Under the pieces are notes generated by a model that saw nothing but the letters and a program-made list of their open reading frames with translations, searched no databases and was not told the origin of the DNA. Source: Pseudoduganella ginsengisoli (lineage in GTDB: Bacteria > Pseudomonadota > Gammaproteobacteria > Burkholderiales > Burkholderiaceae_D). Taken from it: a stretch of 64,000 nt of DNA. The position numbers and the translations under genes were made by a program. The stretch covers positions 1-64,000 of the forward strand of contig NZ_WNLA01000009.1 in NCBI RefSeq assembly GCF_009720865.1. Reading direction: 5' to 3'. Positions 41,798 to 49,833 of this stretch are shown here, in pieces (position 1 is the stretch's first letter; each line of letters starts with the position of its first letter).

Positions 41798-42290
41798 TGC
41801 CTTCCACATCGAGCGCCGTCAAATACAGCCGCACGTCAAATTCATACTGGTGGTAATTCGGTTCCATATACGTGCACAGCTTGTAAAACGCCTTGTCGTG
41901 CTGCTTTTCCTTCACGTGCGCCAGTTCGTGCACGGCAATCATCCGTAAAAATTCCGGTGGCGCGTCGCGGAACATCGTGCCGATGCGGATTTCATGCTTG
42001 GCCTTCAACTTGCCGCCCTGCACCCGGGAAATCGACGTGTGCAGCCCCAGCGCATGGTTAATCACGTGGATTTTGCTGTCGAACATGACTTTGTCGATGG
42101 GCGCTGCATTGCGCAGGAATTCTTCGCGCAAGTCTTGCACGTACTGGTACAGCGCCTTGTCATTGCGGACATCATGCGCGGCCGGATAGCGTTTCAATAA
42201 TGTTTCGCTCAGCCGCCCCTGGTCCATCAGCAGGCGGACTTGTTGCTGGGTTTGGTCGGAATAGGCGCTCAGGTATTTCAGGGGCTGCAT
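41778..42290 (-). CDS. YgjP-like metal-dependent hydrolase
   Basis: About 170 residues from the ATG at 42290; an upstream TTG at 42314 is possible. The zinc motif HELAHVKEKQHDKAFYKLC (HELAHxxxxxH) followed by Tyr/His-rich YMEPNYHQYEFDVRLYL is typical of the DUF45/YgjP group, close to SprT-type and M48 peptidases; E. coli YgjP is reported as a nucleoside-triphosphate hydrolase. It has no signal peptide. Whether it acts on proteins or nucleotides here is open. Confidence 0.82.
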   Translation of the reverse strand: MQPLKYLSAYSDQTQQQVRLLMDQGRLSETLLKRYPAAHDVRNDKALYQYVQDLREEFLRNAAPIDKVMFDSKIHVINHALGLHTSISRVQGGKLKAKHEIRIGTMFRDAPPEFLRMIAVHELAHVKEKQHDKAFYKLCTYMEPNYHQYEFDVRLYLTALDVEGKKLWGA

Positions 42291-42342
42291 GATGCGGTAA
42301 TTTCTACGGGACAAGAGCGGAAATGTACCATATGATGGTGCG

Positions 42343-43206
42343 ATGCGTACCCATGTGAATTCTGTGGGGCTGATAGTCCGCAGTGATCCTGCCTTGTCGT
42401 TCAGTTACCCGTCCCATATCGACCAGTCCAGCCTGGATGCGCTGCCCCAGCAGCCGGGCATTTATATCTTCCGCGATGGCGCCGGCACCGCTATTTACGT
42501 GGGCAAAAGCGTCAATATCCGCTCACGGGTACTCAGCCATTTGCGCACGCCTGAAGAAATGCAAATGCTGGCGCGCAGTGCCCGCATTGATTTCGAACGC
42601 ACGGGCGGGGAAATTGGCGCGCTGTTGCGGGAAGCGCAACTCATCAAGAAACTGCAGCCCGTGTTCAACCAGAAACTGCGCCGCACGCGGGAAATGTGCG
42701 GCTACGTGTTGCCGGAAGAGAGCGTGGCGCTGCAACTGGTGTATGGCCGCGAGCGGGATTTCGCCGGCACGGATAACTTGTTTGGCTTGTTTGGCAGCCG
42801 TGCCGCTGCGCTGGAAGCCCTGCGCGGCCTGGTGCAGCAGCATGGTTTGTGTCCGGCCTTGCTGGGATTGGAAAAAATCGCGCGGGGCCGTCCGTGTTTC
42901 GCACACCAGATCGGCCGCTGCCACGGCGCGTGCGCGGGCGCGGAAACGCCGGAAGTACACCGGGCGCGGCTGCTGGAAGCGCTGGGCGACTGGCAAGTGG
43001 CGCGCTGGCCCTATGGCGGCGCGATCGGCATCGTGGAAGAGTCGGACGGGCTGCGCCAGGTGCAGCTGGTGGACCGCTGGTGTTATATGGGCGTCAAGCC
43101 CAAGGGGCGGCGGAAGCCCATGGCGCGCGGTGAATTTGACATCGACGTGTACCAGATCCTGCGCCGGCCACTGCTGGGCGGCAACCTCGTCATCGAGCCG
43201 CAATAG
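42343..43206 (+). CDS. cho: Excinuclease Cho (UvrC homologue)
   Basis: A 287-residue protein with an N-terminal GIY-YIG nuclease domain (GIYIFRDGAGTAIYVGKSVNIRSRVLSHLRTP, catalytic Tyr and Arg intact, then Glu in GGEIGALLREAQLIKKLQPVFNQKLR) and the C-terminal Cys-containing region (GRPCFAHQIGRCHGACAGAETPEVH) of Cho/UvrC. Cho makes the 3' incision in nucleotide excision repair for bulky lesions when UvrC cannot. Length fits E. coli Cho (295). It is divergent from the ygjP-like gene, and its stop codon is next to the ModE-like box. RBS is unclear, so the exact start is unsure. Confidence 0.9.
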   Translation: MRTHVNSVGLIVRSDPALSFSYPSHIDQSSLDALPQQPGIYIFRDGAGTAIYVGKSVNIRSRVLSHLRTPEEMQMLARSARIDFERTGGEIGALLREAQLIKKLQPVFNQKLRRTREMCGYVLPEESVALQLVYGRERDFAGTDNLFGLFGSRAAALEALRGLVQQHGLCPALLGLEKIARGRPCFAHQIGRCHGACAGAETPEVHRARLLEALGDWQVARWPYGGAIGIVEESDGLRQVQLVDRWCYMGVKPKGRRKPMARGEFDIDVYQILRRPLLGGNLVIEPQ

Positions 43207-43230
43207 CGATATATACAGAACTATATAGTG
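43207..43230 (+). promoter_or_regulatory. ModE-like operator 1
   Basis: CGATATATA-CAGAAC-TATATAGTG. Fits the known ModE pattern (ATCGnTATATA-N6-TATATAACGAT) in the two TATATA halves and the 6-base spacer. Lies directly after the cho stop codon. Confidence 0.7.
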
Positions 43231-43255
43231 ATCGTTGGCATCATCGCATGGGTAA

Positions 43256-43279
43256 CGCTATATAATCCCGTATATTGCG
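43256..43279 (+). promoter_or_regulatory. ModE-like operator 2 over the modA promoter
   Basis: CGCTATATA-ATCCCG-TATATTGCG, the better palindrome (8 of 9 positions paired). It covers TATAAT (43261-43266) and a candidate -35 TTGGCA stands at 43235-43240. Binding here would block transcription when molybdate is plentiful. Confidence 0.72.
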
Positions 43280-43305
43280 CTGATACCTGACTACGAGGAG
43301 TGCTG

Positions 43306-44052
43306 ATGTTGAAGAAAATGTGCTGCACCGCAATCCTGGGCGCGTTTGCATGGTCCGCGTCGGCTGCCGACATCACGGTGTCCGCCGCTGCCAGCCTGAC
43401 CAACGCGTTCAAGGAATTATCGCAATCGTTTGAAGCGGCCCATCCTGGCGATAAAGTATTGCTGAACTTTGCCGCGTCTGACGCGCTGGTGCAGCAAATT
43501 GCCAAAGGTGCACCGGTGGATGTTTTCGCGTCCGCCGACCAGGATGCGATGGACAAGGCGGAAGCGCAGCATTTGCTGGTGCAGGGCAGCCGCAAGAATT
43601 TCGCCAGCAACAGCGTGGTGCTGATTGTGCCGGCCGCCCGCACGCTGCCAATCAAAAGTCTGGCGGATTTGAAATCGCCGGCCGTGGCGAAAATCACGAT
43701 GGGCAATCCCGCCGGTGTGCCGATCGGCCGCTATGCGAAAGAAGCGCTGGAAAAAGCCGGCCTGTGGACTGCCGTGGAACCGAAGCTGGTATTTGGCGCT
43801 TCCGTGCGCCAAAGCCTCGATTATGTGGCGCGCGGTGAAGTGGATGCGGGCTTTGTGTATGTGACGGATGCGGGCGCGCAAAAGGATAAAGTCAAAGTGG
43901 TCCTGCCAGTGCCAAGCGCCACGCCGGTCACGTATCCGATTGCCGCCATCCGTAGCGCGCCCAATAGCGCCGGCGCCAACCAATTCCTCGCCTACGTGCA
44001 TTCCGCCGCAGGCCAGGCGACATTGGCCAAATATGGATTCGGCAAACCGTAA
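43306..44052 (+). CDS. modA: Molybdate ABC transporter, binding protein ModA
   Basis: A 248-residue periplasmic protein with a signal peptide (KKMCCTAILGAFAWSASA). DITVSAAASLTNAFKELSQSFEAAHPGDKVLLNFAASDALVQQIAKGAPVDVFASADQDAMDKAEAQ holds the typical Ser/Ala oxyanion-binding residues of ModA. GAGGAG 5 bases before the ATG at 43306 decides the start over an upstream GTG. It is the first gene of modABCE and stands directly downstream of two ModE-like boxes. It binds molybdate or tungstate for the ModBC pump. Confidence 0.95.
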   Translation: MLKKMCCTAILGAFAWSASAADITVSAAASLTNAFKELSQSFEAAHPGDKVLLNFAASDALVQQIAKGAPVDVFASADQDAMDKAEAQHLLVQGSRKNFASNSVVLIVPAARTLPIKSLADLKSPAVAKITMGNPAGVPIGRYAKEALEKAGLWTAVEPKLVFGASVRQSLDYVARGEVDAGFVYVTDAGAQKDKVKVVLPVPSATPVTYPIAAIRSAPNSAGANQFLAYVHSAAGQATLAKYGFGKP

Positions 44053-44729
44053 TGAGTGAATTCTGGCAGCCAGCCTGGGTTGCGCTGGCGCTGTCATTAA
44101 AGGTGGCCGGCTGGGCCACCTTGCTGGACATCGTGTTTGGCGTCGCGCTGGGCTACGTGCTGGCGCGTTGCCGTTTTTGGGGCCGCGAAACGCTGGACGC
44201 GTTATTGACTTTACCAATGGTGATGCCGCCCACGGTGCTTGGCTATTACCTGCTGGTGATCCTGGGCCGCAATGGCCCGCTGGGGCACTGGCTGCAACGG
44301 CAGTTCGGCATCAACTTGATTTTCACGTGGCAGGCGGCGGCCATTGCTGCCGCAGTCGTCGCGTTTCCCCTCGTGCTGAAGGCGGCCCGCTCGGCCTTTG
44401 AAACCGTCGAACCCCAACTGGAAGATGCCGCCCGCGTGCTGGGCATTTCGCCTGCCGGCGTCTTTTTGCGCGTGACCTTTCCGCTGGCGTGGCGCGGCGT
44501 GCTGGCCGGTACTTTGCTGGCATTTGCCCGTTCCATGGGCGAGTTTGGCGCGACCTTGATGGTGGCCGGCAGCATCCCAGGCAAGACGCAAACCTTGTCG
44601 ATTGCCGTGTATGAAGCCGTGCAGGCAGGGCAAGACGATACGGCGAATTTGCTGGTGATAATTACGTCCATCACGTGCATTGCCGTGCTGGTGCTGGCCA
44701 ATCGGCTCACTCCCAACCGCAGGTTGTAA
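44052..44729 (+). CDS. modB: Molybdate ABC transporter, permease ModB
   Basis: A 225-residue inner-membrane permease with five to six helices. ATLLDIVFGVALGYVLAR at the start, PTVLGYYLLVILG, and the ABC-coupling EAA loop PQLEDAARVLGISPAGVFLRVTFPLAWRGVLAGTLLAFARSMGEFGATLMVAGSIPG, which is specific to ModB. The start ATG overlaps the modA stop (TAATG). Works with ModC to move molybdate inward. Confidence 0.95.
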   Translation: MSEFWQPAWVALALSLKVAGWATLLDIVFGVALGYVLARCRFWGRETLDALLTLPMVMPPTVLGYYLLVILGRNGPLGHWLQRQFGINLIFTWQAAAIAAAVVAFPLVLKAARSAFETVEPQLEDAARVLGISPAGVFLRVTFPLAWRGVLAGTLLAFARSMGEFGATLMVAGSIPGKTQTLSIAVYEAVQAGQDDTANLLVIITSITCIAVLVLANRLTPNRRL

Positions 44730-44732
44730 ATC

Positions 44733-45428
44733 ATGCTGATCGATGTGGATATCGCGAAAACCCTGCGTGCCGGCGAGCGTACATTCCGCTTGCAGGCGAA
44801 GCTGGTGTCGGCCAGTGACCGTATCGTGATTTACGGTGCATCCGGCGCCGGCAAGAGCATGCTGTTAAAAGCCGTCGCCGGGCTGGTGACGCCTGACACG
44901 GGCCATATCAGGCTCAATGGCCGGACGCTGTATGACCGTGCCGCGAAAGTGGATGTGCCGGTACAGCGGCGCCAGGTCGGCTACCTGTTCCAGGATTACG
45001 CGCTGTTTCCCCATTTGAATGTGCGGCAAAATATCGCGTTCGGGTTGAAAAAAGGATGGTTCAATCCACCGCCCAAGGCGCACGGTGAAAAAATCGAATA
45101 CTGGCTGGACGCGTTTGAATTGCGTCCGGTGGCGCACCAGTTCCCGGCCCAGTTGTCGGGCGGCCAGCGGCAGCGCGTGGCGCTGGCGCGCGCACTGATC
45201 GACGAACCGCAGGCGTTGCTGCTCGATGAACCGTTTGCCGCGCTGGACCCGGCGCTGCGCGTGCGCATGCGCGACGAACTCGATGCGCTGCAGCGCCGCC
45301 TGAAAGTGCCGATGCTGATGATTACTCACGACCCGGAAGATGCGCGGGTCTTCGGCGGCCATGTGCTGACCATGATGGATGGTGTGATCGCCGGAGAGCA
45401 ACAAGTGGAGACCTGTGATGGCGGATGA
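44733..45428 (+). CDS. modC: Molybdate ABC transporter, ATPase ModC (short form)
   Basis: A 231-residue ABC ATPase. Walker A GASGAGKS (residues 35-42), Q loop YLFQDYALFPHLNVRQNIAFGL, signature LSGGQRQRVALARALIDEPQALLLDEPFAALDP with Walker B, and the H loop MLMITHDPEDA. It is about 120 residues shorter than E. coli ModC and lacks the C-terminal molybdate-binding (TOBE/Mop) domain, so feedback by molybdate cannot act on it directly; the Mop repeats are found in ModE downstream. modE overlaps its end by 11 bases. Confidence 0.93.
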   Translation: MLIDVDIAKTLRAGERTFRLQAKLVSASDRIVIYGASGAGKSMLLKAVAGLVTPDTGHIRLNGRTLYDRAAKVDVPVQRRQVGYLFQDYALFPHLNVRQNIAFGLKKGWFNPPPKAHGEKIEYWLDAFELRPVAHQFPAQLSGGQRQRVALARALIDEPQALLLDEPFAALDPALRVRMRDELDALQRRLKVPMLMITHDPEDARVFGGHVLTMMDGVIAGEQQVETCDGG

Positions 45429-46224
45429 CAAACTGGCGCTGGAAGGCAAAGTCTGGATGACGGTGGGCGGCCAGCAACTGGGCGGCTCTGACCGGGTCGC
45501 GCTGCTGGCAGCCATTGCCAGCCATGGCTCGATTACGCAGGCTGCCAAGGCTGTGCACATGAGTTACAAGGGGGCGTGGGATGCCATTGAAGGTATGAAT
45601 AACCTGGCGGGCGAGCCGCTGGTCGAGCGCCTGGCGGGCGGCAAGGGCGGCGGCGGCACGCGGCTGACCCCGCGCGGCCAGCAGTTGGTGGACAACTTCC
45701 GCCTGATTGAGCGCGAACACCGCATGTTTATTGAACACTTGAGCCGCCAGTCGCATGCGCTGGCGGATGATTTCTTGCTGATCCAGACCATGAAAATGAA
45801 AACCAGCGCGCGCAACCAGTTTTCCGGCACAGTCTCATCCATCAAGCGGGGCGCCGTCAATGATGAAGTGACGCTGGATATCGTCGGCGGCCAGCGGCTG
45901 GTGGCCATCATTACACGCGATAGTACGGATGGCCTGGGCTTGGCCGTAGGCGGCGACGCGTTTGCGCTGGTCAAGGCGTCGTCCGTCATCATTGCCACCG
46001 ATGCCGATGGCGCCAGGCTGTCGGCCCGCAACCAGTTAAGCGGGGTCATCACGCGCCTGGTGGCGGGGGAAGTCAATGCGGACGTCAGCATTACGTTGCC
46101 GGGCGGCGGCGTGCTGGGCGCGAGCCTGAGCCTGGAAGGCAGCCAGTCCTTGGGGTTGAAAGAAGGAATGGCGGTCACGGCGCTGTTCAAGGCGTCCAGC
46201 GTGATTGTCGGCGTGCCCGGCTGA
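45418..46224 (+). CDS. modE: Molybdate-responsive regulator ModE with two Mop domains
   Basis: A 268-residue regulator. N-terminal winged helix (about 25-90: GSITQAAKAVHMSYKGAWDAIEGMNNLAGEPLVERLAGGKGGGGTRLTPRGQQLVDNF, the LysR-like HTH of ModE). Two C-terminal Mop repeats: ARNQFSGTVSSIKRGAVNDEVTLDIVGGQRLVAIITRDSTDGLGLAVGGDAFALVKASSVII and ARNQLSGVITRLVAGEVNADVSITLPGGGVLGASLSLEGSQSLGLKEGMAVTALFKASSVIV. They bind molybdate and shift ModE to its DNA-binding form. It probably represses its own operon through the two boxes in front of modA. Start at ATG 45418 with GTGGAG upstream. Confidence 0.94.
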   Translation: MADDKLALEGKVWMTVGGQQLGGSDRVALLAAIASHGSITQAAKAVHMSYKGAWDAIEGMNNLAGEPLVERLAGGKGGGGTRLTPRGQQLVDNFRLIEREHRMFIEHLSRQSHALADDFLLIQTMKMKTSARNQFSGTVSSIKRGAVNDEVTLDIVGGQRLVAIITRDSTDGLGLAVGGDAFALVKASSVIIATDADGARLSARNQLSGVITRLVAGEVNADVSITLPGGGVLGASLSLEGSQSLGLKEGMAVTALFKASSVIVGVPG

Positions 46225-46243
46225 CTGCCGGGCCATACGGGCT

Positions 46244-46666
46244 TCAAGCCAGCGCCAATCCCTCGTCATTCGCCCATTTGCGCAGCGCCTGTTCCGTGGC
46301 GTCATGCTCATACTGGCGCCACTGCGCTTCTTTGCCAGCCTTTGCCACCATATCGTGGAATTTCGCGTGCGCGCCGCGCCGGTGGAAGAAATCTTCGGCA
46401 ACCGCGAACTGAGCAGGAATGTGTTCTTGCACGAATTTCAATTCCAGCCGGCTGCCCAGGTCGAGATCCTGGCGGTGCGGCACGGACCAATACCGCTCCA
46501 CATCATCGACATCGGGTGGAATCCGCTTATAGGCATCGTAGATTTGTGCAGCGTGGAACACTTCGCCCGTTTCCTTGGCGATATACGCATTGCGCTCATA
46601 GGGCGCCGCAGCGGAAACAAAGTTGAACGCGGATTGCAAGTCGTCGTACGGAATCGCAGTAGGCAT
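46244..46666 (-). CDS. UPF0158-like protein
   Basis: A 140-residue acidic protein from the ATG at 46666 (AAGGA 7 bases upstream). PYDDLQSAFNFVSAAAPYERNAYIAKETGEVFHAAQIYDAYKRIPPDVDDVERYWSVPHRQDLDLGSRLELKFVQEHIP then DFFHRRGAHAKFHDMVAKAGKEAQWRQYEHDATEQALRKWANDEGLAL follows the layout of UPF0158: a TGEV segment, a central I-P start and a final GAHxKFHD...W...AL..W motif. No function is known for the family. Cytoplasmic. Confidence 0.72.
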   Translation of the reverse strand: MPTAIPYDDLQSAFNFVSAAAPYERNAYIAKETGEVFHAAQIYDAYKRIPPDVDDVERYWSVPHRQDLDLGSRLELKFVQEHIPAQFAVAEDFFHRRGAHAKFHDMVAKAGKEAQWRQYEHDATEQALRKWANDEGLALA

Positions 46667-46705
46667 GGCAAATCCTTTCGTGGTGCCAGTTTGACAAGCC
46701 AGTTC

Positions 46706-46732
46706 ATTATAGACGGGCTTGATATTTGTCAC
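46706..46732 (-). promoter_or_regulatory. Probable promoter of the UPF0158-like gene
   Basis: Minus strand: TATAAT (plus positions 46706-46711) preceded after 15 bases by GTGACA (46727-46732). The -10 lies 40 bases before the ATG. Confidence 0.4.
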
Positions 46733-46835
46733 TAAAAGTAGTTGCTAGATGTCACATCTACGCATCAAACTGTGTATCCCTCTTTCAGGCGGCATGTCGT
46801 GACCCATGCCGCGCCCATCAAAATGGTGTGAAGGA

Positions 46836-47135
46836 CTATTGCTCATTGCCTCCGCTGGCCGCCTGCTGCTTGTTCAAGCGGTTGGCGGATTGGCGGCTCT
46901 CGCCGCCTTTGCGGCCAATGGCCGACATGTGGGCCCGGTCGCGGCTGACGGCTTCGCCGCCTTTTTGCCCTGCACGGCGCGCTTCTTCGGAATTGAATTC
47001 ATGGGCCGTGCCTTTCTGGTGCGCAGCCTGGCCGCCCCGGCTGGCAATGGCGCGCTGCTGTTCGGCATCCATGGCGGCAAAGCCGCGTTTCGACGAGGAT
47101 TTTTCAGGGGATTTCGGAGGGGTCGAGTCGGTCAT
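46836..47135 (-). CDS. KGG-repeat stress protein (Con-10 family)
   Basis: A 99-residue hydrophilic protein with three GG-centred repeats: RAIASRGGQAAHQKGTAHEF, EARRAGQKGGEAVSRDRAH and SAIGRKGGESRQSANRL. These are KGG (stress-induced, conidiation-specific 10) motifs, usual in desiccation- or starvation-induced proteins of bacteria and fungi. It is probably disordered, with a charged start. AAGGAG precedes the ATG. Its role is unknown but a general-stress role fits. Confidence 0.92.
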   Translation of the reverse strand: MTDSTPPKSPEKSSSKRGFAAMDAEQQRAIASRGGQAAHQKGTAHEFNSEEARRAGQKGGEAVSRDRAHMSAIGRKGGESRQSANRLNKQQAASGGNEQ

Positions 47136-47155
47136 GATGCTGCTCCTTAGAAAGT

Positions 47156-47179
47156 AAAAAGACCGCCGGGATGGCGGTC
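47156..47179 (-). terminator. Rho-independent terminator of the quinone-oxidoreductase-like gene
   Basis: GACCGCC (47161-47167) / GGCGGTC (47173-47179), with TTTTT on the minus strand (47156-47160). Confidence 0.85.
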
Positions 47180-47239
47180 CTTGCTTAGAGGGGCAGCGCG
47201 CGGATAAGTTCCGCGGCGGACTGATGCGCAGACAGCGCG

Positions 47240-48262
47240 TTACGCGACTTTCAACACCAGCTTGCCAAAGTTTTTGCCTTCAAACAGCATCGTCAATGCT
47301 TGCGGGAATTGATCGATGCCTTGCACGACATCTTCACGGCTCTTGATCTTGCCTTCTTTTAACCAAGTGGCCAGTTGGGCAATCGCGACGTGGTAGCGGT
47401 CGGCATAATCAAACACCACCATGCCTTCCATGCGGGCACGGTTGACCAGCAGCGACAGGTAATTGGCCGGACCTTTGACCGGTGTCGTATTGTTGTATTG
47501 AGAAATCGCACCACAGATCACAATCCGGGCTTTCATATTGATGCGCGTCAATACGGTATCCAAAATCTCGCCGCCGACGTTGTCGAAGTAGACGTCGACG
47601 CCTTGCGGGCAGTGTTCTTTCAGGCCGGCACGAATATCGCCCGCCTTGTAATCAATGCACGCATCAAAGCCCAGCTCGTTCACAACGAAGTCGCACTTAT
47701 CTTTGCCGCCGGCAATGCCGACCACGCGGCAGCCCAGCTGTTTCGCCACCTGGCCCACGGTCTGGCCGACCGCGCCGGCGGCGCCCGACACCACGACCGT
47801 TTCGCCGGCTTTCGGCTGGCCCACTTCCAGCAAGCCAAAGTAAGCCGTCATGCCCGGCATGCCCAAGGTATTGGTCCACACGGTGGCTGGCGCCAGCCGC
47901 GTGTCGATTTTTGCCAGTGCGGCGCTGCGGTCATCCGCGGCGCCGATCCAGTACGTTTGCACGCCCAGGCCGCCCGTGACGATATCGCCCACGGCAAATT
48001 TCGGCGATTTCGACGCCACCACTTCGCCAATGCCGCCGGCGCGCATGACTTCGCCAATGGCGACCGGGCGGATATACGATTTCGCGTCATTCATCCAGCC
48101 GCGCATGGCCGGGTCCAGCGACAGGTATTGCGTCTTCACCAGCACTTCGCCATCGGCCAGTTCGCGTACGGGTTCCGTCACGCGCTGCCAGTTGCTGTCG
48201 GTCGGCAGGCCGACTGGACGGGTTGCCAGGCGGTATTGCAGGTTTTCCAGGGATGTGGACAT
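47240..48262 (-). CDS. NADP-dependent MDR oxidoreductase (CurA/leukotriene-dehydrogenase type)
   Basis: A 340-residue medium-chain reductase. N-terminal GroES-like domain (RLATRPVGLPTDSNWQRVTEPVRELADGEVLVKTQYLSLDPAMRGWMND), then a Rossmann domain with VVSGAAGAVGQTVGQVAKQLGCRVVGIAGG. YLSLDPAMRGWM and the GKDKCDFVVNELGFDACIDYK stretch are typical of the zinc-independent NADPH-dependent enal/enone reductases such as YncB/CurA. It reduces a conjugated double bond of an aldehyde or ketone, cytoplasmic. It has its own terminator and upstream GGAGG ribosome site. Confidence 0.9.
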   Translation of the reverse strand: MSTSLENLQYRLATRPVGLPTDSNWQRVTEPVRELADGEVLVKTQYLSLDPAMRGWMNDAKSYIRPVAIGEVMRAGGIGEVVASKSPKFAVGDIVTGGLGVQTYWIGAADDRSAALAKIDTRLAPATVWTNTLGMPGMTAYFGLLEVGQPKAGETVVVSGAAGAVGQTVGQVAKQLGCRVVGIAGGKDKCDFVVNELGFDACIDYKAGDIRAGLKEHCPQGVDVYFDNVGGEILDTVLTRINMKARIVICGAISQYNNTTPVKGPANYLSLLVNRARMEGMVVFDYADRYHVAIAQLATWLKEGKIKSREDVVQGIDQFPQALTMLFEGKNFGKLVLKVA

Positions 48263-48415
48263 CGTGCCTCCATAGTTATTCAGGGTTGTATTCCTACTAT
48301 AACTTAAAATGAACGACCGTGCTATTTTTCAAAATACCTGTTGTGACGCCAAGACATGCGACAATAGCAGGTTATTGCCTGTTTATTTTGTAGCTAAACC
48401 GATTTTTATTTCGCC

Positions 48416-49285
48416 ATGACGCACCCTGAATACATCCTGACCCTGTCTTGCCTGGACCAGCGCGGCATCGTGCATCGCGTTTCCGGCTTCCTGGCCGAGC
48501 ATGGCTGCAACATCATCGACTCCGCCCAGTTTGGCGACAGCGAATCCCATTTGTTCTTCATGCGCGTGCACTTTGCGCTGGAAGACAGTGCCATGACCGA
48601 CCAGGCGCTGCGCGCGGAATTCGCGCAATTGGGCGACGACATGAAGCTGGATTGGGAATTGCGCGATGCACATGCCAAGCCACGCGTGCTGCTGATGGTG
48701 TCGAAGATTGGCCACTGCCTCAACGATTTGCTGTTCCGCTACAAGAGCGGCCTGCTGCCGGTGGAAATCCCGGCCATCGTGTCGAACCACATGGACTTTT
48801 ACCAGCTGGCGGCCAGCTACAATATCCCGTTCCACCACTTGCCGCTGGCAACGGGGGCATCGGAAGAAGCCAAGCTGGCGCAGGAAGCGCGCATCATTGA
48901 ACTGGTCGAGTCGCACAATATCGACCTGGTGGTGCTGGCCCGCTACATGCAAATCCTGTCGCCGCAACTGTGCGCGCGCCTGAAGGGCAAGGCCATCAAC
49001 ATCCACCACTCGTTCCTGCCAAGCTTCAAGGGCGCCAAGCCGTATGCGCAGGCGCACCACCGCGGCGTGAAACTGATCGGCGCGACGGCGCACTTCGTCA
49101 CCAGCGACCTCGATGAAGGCCCCATCATCGAGCAAGACGTCGAGCGCGTCGACCACTCGATGGATGCGGAAACGCTGTCGGCTATCGGGCGCGACGTCGA
49201 GTGCGTGGTGCTGGCGCGCGCCGTCAAATGGTTTGTTGAACACCGTATTTTGCAAAATGGCGGCAAAACCGTCGTCTTTAAATAA
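48416..49285 (+). CDS. purU: Formyltetrahydrofolate deformylase PurU
   Basis: A 289-residue enzyme: ACT domain (about 1-85, YILTLSCLDQRGIVHRVSGFLAEHGCNIIDSAQFGD) and a formyl-transferase domain (about 90-285) with SHNIDLVVLARYMQILSPQLC and HHSFLPSFKGAKPYAQAHHRGVKLIGATAHFVTSDLDEGPIIEQD, which holds the catalytic His and Asp. It splits 10-formyl-tetrahydrofolate into formate and tetrahydrofolate and balances one-carbon pools. The gene runs into the yaeQ gene, 6 bases later. Confidence 0.95.
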   Translation: MTHPEYILTLSCLDQRGIVHRVSGFLAEHGCNIIDSAQFGDSESHLFFMRVHFALEDSAMTDQALRAEFAQLGDDMKLDWELRDAHAKPRVLLMVSKIGHCLNDLLFRYKSGLLPVEIPAIVSNHMDFYQLAASYNIPFHHLPLATGASEEAKLAQEARIIELVESHNIDLVVLARYMQILSPQLCARLKGKAINIHHSFLPSFKGAKPYAQAHHRGVKLIGATAHFVTSDLDEGPIIEQDVERVDHSMDAETLSAIGRDVECVVLARAVKWFVEHRILQNGGKTVVFK

Positions 49286-49291
49286 CTTCTA

Positions 49292-49828
49292 ATGGCACTG
49301 AAATCCACGATTTATAAGGCGGAACTGTCGATAGCCGACATGGACCGCAATTACTACAACACCCACCAATTGACCCTGGCGCGCCACCCGTCTGAAACGG
49401 ACGAGCGCCTGATGATCCGCGTCCTCGCGTTTGCGATCCATGCCGACGACGCCCTGGTCAATGCCAAAGGCTTGTCCGATACGGAAGAACCCGACTTGTG
49501 GCAAAAGGATTTGACTGGCGCAATCCAGCTGTGGATTGAAGTGGGCCAGCCGGACGACAAGCGCCTGCTGAAAGCGGCCGGCCGTTCCGAACAAGTCATG
49601 GTGTATGCGTACAGCGCCACGTCGCACGTGTGGTGGAAGCCGCTGGCCGGCAAGATCGACCGCGCGAAAAATGTCAGCGTGGTCAATATTCCCGCTGAAG
49701 CATCGGCCGCGCTGGAAAAAATGGCCCAGCGCACCATGCAGCTGCAGTGCACGATCCAGGATGGCCAGATCTGGCTGACCGACGGCACGGAAACCGTGCT
49801 GGTTGAACGCGAAGTGCTGAAACCTTAA
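49292..49828 (+). CDS. YaeQ family protein
   Basis: A 178-residue protein opening MALKSTIYKAELSIADMDRNYYNTHQLTLARHPSETDERLMIRVLAFAIHADDAL, which is the signature of YaeQ. Later EPDLWQKDLTGAIQLWIEVGQPDDKRLLKAAGRSEQVMVYAY fits too. YaeQ has a PD-(D/E)xK-like nuclease fold; Glu/Asp residues near EVGQPD are the candidate active site, but its substrate is unsettled (it suppresses loss of RfaH in E. coli). Co-transcribed with purU. Confidence 0.93.
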   Translation: MALKSTIYKAELSIADMDRNYYNTHQLTLARHPSETDERLMIRVLAFAIHADDALVNAKGLSDTEEPDLWQKDLTGAIQLWIEVGQPDDKRLLKAAGRSEQVMVYAYSATSHVWWKPLAGKIDRAKNVSVVNIPAEASAALEKMAQRTMQLQCTIQDGQIWLTDGTETVLVEREVLKP

Positions 49829-49833
49829 GCGCC

